Notes under the pieces: generated by a model
The model's database searches: none
What the model was told of the DNA's origin: nothing
The model's input: only the letters and a program-made list of their open reading frames with translations
Assembly (NCBI RefSeq): GCF_014174355.1
Contig: NZ_JABEQF010000001.1
Location: forward strand, 248,001 to 312,000
Direction of reading: 5' to 3'
DNA: 64,000 nucleotides
Origin: Gluconacetobacter azotocaptans
Lineage (GTDB): Bacteria > Pseudomonadota > Alphaproteobacteria > Acetobacterales > Acetobacteraceae
Position numbers and translations under genes: made by a program
Part shown: piece by piece, positions 16,452 to 23,596 of the stretch
Layout: the number at the start of each line of letters is the position of its first letter
Numbering within the stretch: position 1 is the first letter of the stretch

Positions 16452-17376
16452 GTCGCAGAACCTCCTGTGCCGCCGGGTAGGGCGATGCCTCGGCGTAGGC
16501 CATGGCCTGTGCGATTTCCGTCGCCGCGTCCTGGCGCATCTGCTCCAACTGCGCGTCGTCCAGCATGCCGTCCGCCTGCAGGGCGTCGGCATGGCGCCGG
16601 ATCGGGCAATGGGTCTGCAGTTCGGCCAGTTCGGCGCGGCTGCGGGTTTCCCGGGCCGTCGTGGAATGCGACCGCAGGCGAATGGATTTGCATTCCAGGA
16701 AGGCCGGCCCCAGACCGTCGCGGACGTAACGCACCGCATCGCGTGCCGCCGCCGCGACGCCCTGCACATCCAGCCCGTCGATGGTGCGGGTCCACATGCC
16801 GAACGTGGCACCCAGGTCCGACAGATTGGCCACCGCCAGCGCCGCATCGCGCGTGGTCGAGACCGAAAGCTGGTTATTGTTGCAGACGAACAGGATCGGC
16901 AGTTTCCACTGTGCCGCCATGTTCATGGTCTCGTGCAGGGCACCCGCGCCGCAGGCCCCGTCGCCGAACAGGATGACGACGATGCCGCCGTCGCCGTCCA
17001 GCTGCCGGGCCATGGCCACCCCGGCGGCGATGCTGATATTGCCGCCCACGACGGCGTGCGCGCCGAAAAAGCCCACCTCCGGGTCGGACATATGGCCGCG
17101 TCCCGCGCGGCCCTGGTTCATGCCGCCGGACTTTCCCAGCAATTCCGCCATGACCCGTTCCGGCGCGACGCCACGGGCCAGTGCCGGACCGATCGAGCGC
17201 CCACCGGTCAGCAACTGGTCCCCGGCGCCCAGTGCCGAGGCCAGGCCGACGGCGACGGCTTCTTCGCCAGATGACAGCAGCTGGAAACCATGCTCCTTCC
17301 GGCGGGCCAGCGTGTCCTCGAAGGTGCGGATCATCAGCATGGCGCGCAGGGCGCCCACGGGATCGATATGGGTCAT
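16441..17376 (-). CDS. 2-oxoacid dehydrogenase E1 component, alpha subunit
   Basis: A 311-residue E1alpha with the thiamine pyrophosphate motif GDG (138-140) followed about 26 residues later by NNN (166-168), and the GRGHMSDP/FFGAHAVVGGNI region at 92-114. The usual YRDHGH segment is replaced by GGRSIGPALARG at 58-69, so a conserved active-site histidine appears to be missing, which could alter substrate or activity. It works with the E1beta that overlaps its 3' end. Its ATG overlaps the stop of the SGNH-like gene at 17373 by four bases. This coupling ties the decarboxylase to the polysaccharide gene set. Confidence 0.85.
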   Translation of the reverse strand: MTHIDPVGALRAMLMIRTFEDTLARRKEHGFQLLSSGEEAVAVGLASALGAGDQLLTGGRSIGPALARGVAPERVMAELLGKSGGMNQGRAGRGHMSDPEVGFFGAHAVVGGNISIAAGVAMARQLDGDGGIVVILFGDGACGAGALHETMNMAAQWKLPILFVCNNNQLSVSTTRDAALAVANLSDLGATFGMWTRTIDGLDVQGVAAAARDAVRYVRDGLGPAFLECKSIRLRSHSTTARETRSRAELAELQTHCPIRRHADALQADGMLDDAQLEQMRQDAATEIAQAMAYAEASPYPAAQEVLRHVV

Positions 17377-18239
17377 TGCGGTTTCAGTCCCATCAGTCTG
17401 ACCATGCCGGACGTCAGCAGGCCGAGGCTTTCCTGCACGCCCCGTCGCCGGACCGCGTGAATGAGTTTGTCTGCCGCCTGGCGTGGCGGGATCTGTCCCT
17501 TCAGCACCTGCCGGATCAGCCAGCCGACATGGTTGTCCTGGACTGAGTCGGTAATGGTGGAGACGACCTGCCGTCGCCGGCCCTTGCCCATGGTCATCAG
17601 ATTGCCCGGAACAAGATCGGGCGGGGGCTGGATGGCGGGCCGGCTGGCGGTAATCGCCCGCTTGACGCGCTCCTGCGCTTCGAAGGGCAGGGCGGCGTCC
17701 AGGGCGTTGTCCACGATTCCCAGCGCCAGCGCATGGCCCGCAAGCTCGGCGGCGTCATGGCCGTCCATGCCGTAATCGGTCATTACCCGCACGGCGCCGA
17801 CATCGCTGAATATCCTGTCCAGATCAATGACGAAGAGGCCATAGGCGCGTGACAGCTCCGTCGCCAGCAGATTCAACCGGCGCAGGCGCACCAGGATGGC
17901 CTCGGCGCGATCAGGGTCGCGCTGCGCGCCGATATGACGAAAGATGGTGGTGACAAGGACCGGGTCGCCGCTGTCGCACAGGGCGGCGTAGTCCTGGCGA
18001 AGCCGCTGTTCGACCTCGCTCCAGGGGGTATCCAGCCGCTCCAGCCCCAGCTCCGGCGTCAGCGAGGCGATGCGGATCGTGCCGGCCGCCGCCGTCCGCA
18101 AGCCGTCGAAATCCGCGACCGTGGCACAGGCCAGCTTCGCCCCTTCATCGGCAAGGCCGGCCTGCAGGATCTGGGCAGCCCTGGCCACGGTGGCCTGTTC
18201 GCCGGGGGGGACGAAGGCCGCGACGGATATCTGCGTCAT
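17373..18239 (-). CDS. SGNH-like protein, divergent, without recognisable catalytic serine
   Basis: A 288-residue protein of no named family. Its middle aligns by eye with the SGNH-like protein at 19291: L-R-R-L-N-L, then ELS, G, and VIDLD (residues 138-141) against I-R-R-F-N-L, ELS, G, IVDVD. A block VLVTTIFRH at 94-102 corresponds to ILVHNLSS in the other. A late His161 in MDGHDAAE may replace the SGNH Asp/His pair, but its Asp is at -2, not -3. No N-terminal GDS is present, nor a signal peptide. Four-base overlaps on both sides (GT2 upstream, E1alpha downstream) show tight coupling. It may act on the acyl group made by E1/lipoyl carrier, which is speculation. Confidence 0.55.
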   Translation of the reverse strand: MTQISVAAFVPPGEQATVARAAQILQAGLADEGAKLACATVADFDGLRTAAAGTIRIASLTPELGLERLDTPWSEVEQRLRQDYAALCDSGDPVLVTTIFRHIGAQRDPDRAEAILVRLRRLNLLATELSRAYGLFVIDLDRIFSDVGAVRVMTDYGMDGHDAAELAGHALALGIVDNALDAALPFEAQERVKRAITASRPAIQPPPDLVPGNLMTMGKGRRRQVVSTITDSVQDNHVGWLIRQVLKGQIPPRQAADKLIHAVRRRGVQESLGLLTSGMVRLMGLKPQ

Positions 18240-19288
18240 TGGAATATCCCCTGGTCGGCAGGGCAGGAGGCGGACGGCGCGGCGCAGGCTGCCAGATAGG
18301 CCGCGCGTACCGCGTCGCGCCCCTCCAGGCCGTCATAGGCCGCGGCGACGCGCGCCAGTTGCGGCAAGGATAGGATTCGCGATGTTTCGAGTACGGTCTT
18401 CTCGTCGCTCAGGCTTTGCCAGAGCAGCGGCAGCAGGGCCACGTCGGCGCGGGGATGGGCGGTATAGAAGATGTCTTCCCAGTTCTTGTCCTGCAGGGGG
18501 TCGCGCCAGCCGCTGCGATGGATCATGTGATAGCTGCGCGCGGTGGTGGCCGTCATTTTTCCGCCGGCGTGGCAAAGCCGCAAAGCCAGCTCGCGATGTT
18601 CGTTGATCGAGAGATCAGGGTGGAAACCGCCGGAGTCCAGAAAGGCGTCGCGGACGACCGACTGGTTGGCGCCGGCGGCCGCGGCCCACAGGATACCGCA
18701 ATCCTCGTCGTCCCTCAGGGCTTCCATTTCCAGTTCATAGAGCTTGCGCGGGCCATATCCCGGATAGACGCCGGGCTGCGCACGGCCGTCGATTTCGTCG
18801 AACCGGCTTCTGATCTGTTGGCGGGTGACCCGGGCGCGGTCCATCTCGGCGGGGGACATGCGGGTCACCCGTTCTTCATGGCCGGGCTGGGGTGTGCCGG
18901 CCTCGGGGTCGCGGAACGGGCGCGTGCATCTCAGGTGAAAATTCTCGCCGCGAACGATCAGGTCCGGCCGCAGGCGGTGGCGTTGCATGTGCTGGGCGAC
19001 CAGGTCGGGCGCTGCCAGCGTATCGCCGTCCAGGAAGATCAGGATGTCCCCGCTGGCATGCGCGGCCCCGGCATTGGCGGCGGCGGACCGGCCGGCCGGC
19101 TTCGCATGATGCACGGCCACAAGGTCAAGATCGCGCGGGGCCTCGGCGATGACCGACGCCGTGTGGTCGGTCGAACCGTCGTTGACGACCACGACCTCCG
19201 CCGCTTCGGTTTGACAGGCCAGGGAGGTCAGGGTCAGGCGCAGGCGGTCTGCTTCGTTCATGGAACGGATGACGACAGTCGCGTGCAT
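18236..19288 (-). CDS. Family 2 glycosyltransferase
   Basis: A 350-residue GT2 enzyme with a GT-A nucleotide-sugar fold. VVVNDGSTDHT lies near residue 36, FLDGDT near 92 provides the metal-binding acidic motif, and NEHRELALRL near 228 corresponds to the catalytic-base ED region. It has no membrane helix, so it should act at the inner face of the membrane. The first Met in frame (19294) sits only two or three bases after GGAGGAG, so I prefer the Met at 19288. The stop overlaps the next SGNH-like gene by four bases. Sugar donor and acceptor are unknown. Confidence 0.85.
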   Translation of the reverse strand: MHATVVIRSMNEADRLRLTLTSLACQTEAAEVVVVNDGSTDHTASVIAEAPRDLDLVAVHHAKPAGRSAAANAGAAHASGDILIFLDGDTLAAPDLVAQHMQRHRLRPDLIVRGENFHLRCTRPFRDPEAGTPQPGHEERVTRMSPAEMDRARVTRQQIRSRFDEIDGRAQPGVYPGYGPRKLYELEMEALRDDEDCGILWAAAAGANQSVVRDAFLDSGGFHPDLSINEHRELALRLCHAGGKMTATTARSYHMIHRSGWRDPLQDKNWEDIFYTAHPRADVALLPLLWQSLSDEKTVLETSRILSLPQLARVAAAYDGLEGRDAVRAAYLAACAAPSASCPADQGIFQ

Positions 19289-19290
19289 GG

Positions 19291-20088
19291 TCATTTCTCC
19301 TCCGCACTATCGAGCACGCCCAGGTCGGCAAGCACGCGTACGGCTTCTTCCGCAACGCGCCTGTACCCTTCGGGTGTTAGATGGAACGTATCGAGTTTCA
19401 GCCTGTCCGCGCCATGGCGGGCGATGACGGCATCCACGTCCACAATGGATATGCCGATCGTCGCCGAAAGTTCCACGAGGGCCAGGTTGAAACGTCGTAT
19501 ACGTGTCGAAAATGTTTCATCCAGGCCCAGATAGCAGTGGACCCCGTCGCCCGGGACGACCGACGACAGATTATGGACCAGAATCGGGACATCCCGTTCC
19601 TGGTGCAGTCTTTCGACAATCTGCGTCAGATTGTCCATCGACTGCTCGACCGTCAGAAAACCGGTCGTCTTGAATTCCGATCGCAACCATCGCCTGTCCG
19701 CGTCCGTCCAGGTGGCGGTGTCGGCGGGATACAGAAGATATTCCTCCGTCCGGTGGCGCACCAGTTCGGTGGCCACGTCCGGAAGGATCGACAGGAAAAT
19801 GGCGTCGGCAGGCGTTGTGAAAAGCGCCTTGCTGAACTGGCTGGTCGTCGGATAGTTGCCAAGCGGCATGGTGCGCTCGGCCAGGGAGGCCGGAACGGTG
19901 CCGGTCGCGGCAAGAACGGCGTCCGAACGTGTCAGGGTTTCATGGCGCAGGCGCGTCGACAGGCCCGGATAGGAGCCGCGCAGGATCTCGTTGATGCCGT
20001 TCCACTGCACCGTGCCGCCGATCCGGCAGGAATGCAGGGCATCATGGACATCGACATTGCCTTTGGCGAAGAGGGTCAGCCGCTTCAT
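19291..20088 (-). CDS. SGNH-hydrolase-like protein with altered nucleophile region
   Basis: A 265-residue protein with the C-terminal half of an SGNH hydrolase: ADAIFLSILPD at 94-104, ILVHNLSS at 169-176, IVDVD at 215-219, and DTFHLTPEGYRR at 233-244, where Asp233 and His236 form the DxxH pair. At the N-terminus, where GDS would be expected, the sequence is KGNVDVHDAL, so the catalytic serine is not evident. There is no signal peptide. It precedes a GT2 gene with a few bases of overlap and follows a 68-base AT-rich gap. Members of this fold are esterases or acyltransferases. An acyl-transfer role on a sugar is a reasonable but unproven guess. Confidence 0.65.
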   Translation of the reverse strand: MKRLTLFAKGNVDVHDALHSCRIGGTVQWNGINEILRGSYPGLSTRLRHETLTRSDAVLAATGTVPASLAERTMPLGNYPTTSQFSKALFTTPADAIFLSILPDVATELVRHRTEEYLLYPADTATWTDADRRWLRSEFKTTGFLTVEQSMDNLTQIVERLHQERDVPILVHNLSSVVPGDGVHCYLGLDETFSTRIRRFNLALVELSATIGISIVDVDAVIARHGADRLKLDTFHLTPEGYRRVAEEAVRVLADLGVLDSAEEK

Positions 20089-20156
20089 GCGCTTTTCGTT
20101 TCCTGTCGGTTTTATTTGAATTATTTGATATTATGGAAGTATTGTTTATATTGGGA

Positions 20157-21005
20157 TCATGTCGCGGTTGCCGGCGAAGGCGACCGGTATCCGGCAAGCC
20201 GGCCGAAAAAGGTCATGACGTAATATCGGCCAATCAGAAAATCGAACTTTGCGAAATTGACCAGGGCGCCACCGATCGGGCGAAGCAGGAAACGGGCGAC
20301 TGTTGCCCCGTCGCAGCGATTCTTGCGCATGACCCGCCCCATGCCGAGCCCGTACGGGAAGGCCCGCGACACATTCAGGGCCACCGGTTTGTCGGGATGA
20401 ATGATCCGCAGCCGGTGGATGTAGCGTCCGGACGCGCCGCCCGACAGCATGCGCAGGGCGAGATCCTGTCCTTCCCCCGACCCGAAGCGTGTGCCCGGCC
20501 CAAGTGTTTCGTCAAATCCGCCGACGATTTCGAAAAGGGGCCGGCGGATGAACAGGTTGAACTCGATCAGGCACGTCCACACGGTCTGGCTGTCGATGGC
20601 GCTGTCATGTCTCAGCCATCGGCCCGACCGCCCTGACGTGCCGCCGGGCAGGATGACCGACCCCGTAAGGAAGCCGGTTCCCGGATCGTTACGGAAAAAC
20701 TGATCGACCTGCATCAGGACATCCTGCGTGTATTCGCAATCGTCGTCGGGGAATGTGATGATGTCGCCGGTCGCATGCCGCGCGCCCAGGTTCCGGGCAT
20801 GGTTGCACAGGCGCACCGCGCTGCGCAGGTGAAGGATGCGCAGGTGGTCGGTGAATTCGGCAATGACGGGATCGAGGCGGTTGTCGTCATTCTGGTCCAC
20901 GACGATGATCTCGAACGATCGGACGGCCTGCATGGTCAGGGACCGCAGAAGGCAGCGCACTTCGTCGGTGCGCCCCAGGGTCGGCACGATAAGGGAAAAG
21001 CGCAT
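20157..21005 (-). CDS. Family 2 glycosyltransferase
   Basis: A 282-residue GT2 protein. It shows an N-terminal SLIVPTLGR strand, VVDQND near 35, the metal motif FPDDDCEY near 85-92 and a catalytic region with GSGEGQDLALR near 195. It lacks transmembrane helices apart from a hydrophobic tail near YYVMTFFGRL. It is one of four predicted GTs in the - strand half of the locus and lies 25 bases downstream of the next GT2 gene. The sugar specificity is not readable. Confidence 0.85.
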   Translation of the reverse strand: MRFSLIVPTLGRTDEVRCLLRSLTMQAVRSFEIIVVDQNDDNRLDPVIAEFTDHLRILHLRSAVRLCNHARNLGARHATGDIITFPDDDCEYTQDVLMQVDQFFRNDPGTGFLTGSVILPGGTSGRSGRWLRHDSAIDSQTVWTCLIEFNLFIRRPLFEIVGGFDETLGPGTRFGSGEGQDLALRMLSGGASGRYIHRLRIIHPDKPVALNVSRAFPYGLGMGRVMRKNRCDGATVARFLLRPIGGALVNFAKFDFLIGRYYVMTFFGRLAGYRSPSPATAT

Positions 21006-21030
21006 GGCGTATCGTCCGATGAGGAGGTGT

Positions 21031-21918
21031 CTACAGCGTCAGTATGCGTTCGGGCGCAATACGGCCCCGCAGCATATCGACAAGGGCCAGTCCGTTGCCG
21101 ATGAGACGGCCCCGACGATCGACATAGGGTTCGGGCCGCAGGCTGAAGATCAGATTCATCGCGATATTGCGGCCGACGCTGCGCAACGTGTGGTCCCAGG
21201 GAAAGGTGCCCTTGCGCGACAGGTAGACCGGATTGGCGACCTGCGAATATCCCAGGCGCCGGCCGGGGGTGCGGCCCGTCTTGGTGCCCATGTGAATGCC
21301 CTTGGCGCTGTTGACCTTGACGATGCGGCCGTGGCGGCCCAGGCGCCGGGAAAAATCGATATCCTCGTACCAGGCATAAAGCGGCAGGCGTTCGTCGAAA
21401 CGAACCCCATGTCGCCTGATTTCGGACATGCGGAAGGCCATGTTGCAGCCATAGCTGCTCCATACCGTCTCGACCGGCGGCAGGTTCGGGTTGTCGTTGA
21501 CCGTCGGATCGGCCAGCATCGCCAGCGCGGCTTCGGACGAAATGCCCGGCCCCTTTGCGCCATCGGCAAGGACCCGGCCGGTTGCGGCGGAAATGGTCGG
21601 GTCGGCCTGAAACGCCTGCACGCACTGAAACAGGTAATCCCGGTCCGGGATGAAATCGTCGTCGAAGAAGACAATAAGATCGGTGTCCTGGGCATGAGAC
21701 AGCACGACGTTGCGCTGATGCGGCGCGCCCATCGGCCCCTGAAGCAGAACGAGGTCATGGGCTTCGACCAGTCCCGCCGCGTCGGACGGGCGGGGGGTGC
21801 AGACGACGATGCGTTGCACGGGGTAGCTCTGGTTTCGTAGTTCGTCGATGGTCTCGCGCAGAATGGCGGGACGTCCGCAACTGACGATGGCGATGGTGAC
21901 GGTCAAGGGTGTCTTCAT
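21031..21918 (-). CDS. Family 2 glycosyltransferase
   Basis: A 295-residue GT2 enzyme (TVTIAIVSCGRP start, VFFDDDF near residue 85 as metal motif, WYEDIDFSRRLG near 190 as catalytic-base region). The ATG at 21918 shares a base with the stop of the upstream GT4-type gene (TGATG), so translation is coupled. A GTG one codon earlier is a possible alternative. It probably transfers one sugar of the repeat unit on the cytoplasmic side. Confidence 0.85.
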   Translation of the reverse strand: MKTPLTVTIAIVSCGRPAILRETIDELRNQSYPVQRIVVCTPRPSDAAGLVEAHDLVLLQGPMGAPHQRNVVLSHAQDTDLIVFFDDDFIPDRDYLFQCVQAFQADPTISAATGRVLADGAKGPGISSEAALAMLADPTVNDNPNLPPVETVWSSYGCNMAFRMSEIRRHGVRFDERLPLYAWYEDIDFSRRLGRHGRIVKVNSAKGIHMGTKTGRTPGRRLGYSQVANPVYLSRKGTFPWDHTLRSVGRNIAMNLIFSLRPEPYVDRRGRLIGNGLALVDMLRGRIAPERILTL

Positions 21919-23117
21919 CACATGGTTCCGGCTTGCGAGTACACGGGCGGGTGCCTGTGCGGCATCGGGGTTGGGGCTGTCGGCGAGCGGATGCGGGCTT
22001 CCGACAGCAGATCGCGCGACAGTTCGACATGTCGCGCGACGTAGGCACGGGAATTCAGGCAGTCGCGCATCCGCTGTTGGGCATGGGCGACCATCGCGGC
22101 CTGGCCTGCCGGATCCGCCGCCAGTTCGACGATGGCGCGCGCCAGGGCCGGCGCATCCCCGACCGGCACGTACCGGATGGCGTCGTCGCCGAAATAATGG
22201 CGCAGGCCGCCCACGTCGCTGGCGATGACCGGTACCCCGCGCGCTATCGCCTCCTGGATGGCCGTGATACCCGATGCATGCTGGTTGGGACCGACCGGCA
22301 CCACGACCAGATCCGCCTGGTCGTACAGGCCGAACAGTTCCGTATTGTTCGTCAGCGTCGCCAGCGTCACATGCGCCACCGTGGAAAGCATCCGGCGTGC
22401 CGCGCGATCGGTGGTGGCAATGGTCACCTTGCAGGGAAGGTCGGACGTCGCCTTCAGCAGGGTGTTCCAGTCGCGGTGCCGGTCATTGCCCAGGGACAGT
22501 ACGCGGATCGGCGCGCCCGGAGGCATGCCGCGCGGGGGGCGAACGATCATTTCGTCGATCCGGATGCCGAATTCCATCAGCGCCATGCGCCGGTCGGGAA
22601 AAATCCCGGCGGCCTGGTTCATGTTGCAAGGGGACAGGAAGGTCAGGATATCCGCACGGGAGAGAAGGTTGCGGAAGACGAGACGATTTTTCCACGATTC
22701 CTTTGGCCAGCGATCCATCAGCCAGACGCTCTGCGCGATCGTCCGGGGATGCCGGCGCCGGGGAAACAGGCGCAGGACCATCTGGACCGCCAGGGACTGG
22801 GATTCGGTATGGGTCCAGACGACGTCGCTGCCCAGGATGGCGGCACGGTTCCGCCACGCATGAACGAAATCGAAGCCCAGGAGCAGGCGCGCGCCATAGC
22901 GGAGCAGACGCCCGGGAAGCCCTTCCGGGGCATCCTCGGATTGGGTGATGGTAAAACCTGGTTCGGATGCGCGCAGATAGCCGTAGGCATATTCCTCATT
23001 CAGGCCCAGGATGCGCCCTTCCTGCCACCGCCGATGCCACGTCGTGGCCCCGTAGCCGTAACTGAGCTGCACGAAGGCGCGTATGGGCTGCCCAGCTTCG
23101 TTCTTTGGCATATACAT
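21918..23117 (-). CDS. Family 1/4 (GT-B) glycosyltransferase
   Basis: A 399-residue GT-B protein. The C-terminal Rossmann half contains VRVLSLGNDRHRDWNTLL near 200 and the donor-binding segment GITAIQEAIARGVPVIASDVGG near 300-321, which is diagnostic of GT4-type retaining enzymes. The N-terminal half is less typical (SYGYGATTWHRRW). ATG at 23117 begins MYMPKNEAG. An upstream extension in the same frame crosses the small secreted-protein gene and is unlikely. It belongs to the exopolysaccharide operon between the small secreted protein and the GT2 genes. Confidence 0.85.
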   Translation of the reverse strand: MYMPKNEAGQPIRAFVQLSYGYGATTWHRRWQEGRILGLNEEYAYGYLRASEPGFTITQSEDAPEGLPGRLLRYGARLLLGFDFVHAWRNRAAILGSDVVWTHTESQSLAVQMVLRLFPRRRHPRTIAQSVWLMDRWPKESWKNRLVFRNLLSRADILTFLSPCNMNQAAGIFPDRRMALMEFGIRIDEMIVRPPRGMPPGAPIRVLSLGNDRHRDWNTLLKATSDLPCKVTIATTDRAARRMLSTVAHVTLATLTNNTELFGLYDQADLVVVPVGPNQHASGITAIQEAIARGVPVIASDVGGLRHYFGDDAIRYVPVGDAPALARAIVELAADPAGQAAMVAHAQQRMRDCLNSRAYVARHVELSRDLLSEARIRSPTAPTPMPHRHPPVYSQAGTM

Positions 23118-23131
23118 GTCCTTTCCCGGGG

Positions 23132-23530
23132 TCAGAAAACCCCGACGCTGACGATCGCGACGTTTCGTGCGGCCATGCGGCCGATCTGGGTGGCGCGGGC
23201 GGTGGCGGCGGTCGACTGCTTCGCGGACTGATGGCAATAATTGCCTTCCAGGCCCAGATGCAGGCCGTAGCGCGCATTGACGGTTCTGCCGAACCGTCCG
23301 CTGTACGCCCTGGCCGCCATGAAGGACCCCGTGCCCAGCCGGGTCACGCCGCTGACATACAGGACGCCGCCACTCGGGACGCTGCACCATATGACCGTGG
23401 GCGGGCGCACCGGCTGGGCTGCCATGTCCGGGTCGTCCTGTGCGCTGGCCGGGCGGCACGTCGCGACGGCAAGGAGGACAAGACCGCACAGTGCCGTCAC
23501 GCGGCGGCCGATGGGGAAAGCGGACTGCAT
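23132..23530 (-). CDS. Small secreted protein of unknown function
   Basis: A 132-residue protein with an N-terminal Sec signal (RR, then a hydrophobic stretch ALCGLVLLAVATC, and cleavage after PASA). The mature part is about 100 residues with two cysteines (WCS and NYCH) and a Gly-rich middle (TRLGTGSFMAARAYSGRFG). I recognise no family. GGAGG precedes ATG 23530 at good spacing, and the longer in-frame start at 23575 is less likely. It lies between the Wzc/GumC-like gene and the first GT-B gene, so a periplasmic role in polysaccharide export is plausible but unsupported by any motif. Confidence 0.6.
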   Translation of the reverse strand: MQSAFPIGRRVTALCGLVLLAVATCRPASAQDDPDMAAQPVRPPTVIWCSVPSGGVLYVSGVTRLGTGSFMAARAYSGRFGRTVNARYGLHLGLEGNYCHQSAKQSTAATARATQIGRMAARNVAIVSVGVF

Positions 23531-23596
23531 CAATGCCTCCGGCCTGGGGGTATCGGGTGCCTGTCTATTGCTCATCGCCGCCCGATGCCCTCTGTC

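Noticed and set aside
15128-17376. Ordinary pyruvate or acetoin dehydrogenase operon
   Set aside because: E2 core and E3 genes are absent, the lipoyl domain stands alone, and the flanking genes, joined by overlaps, are glycosyltransferase and SGNH-like genes.
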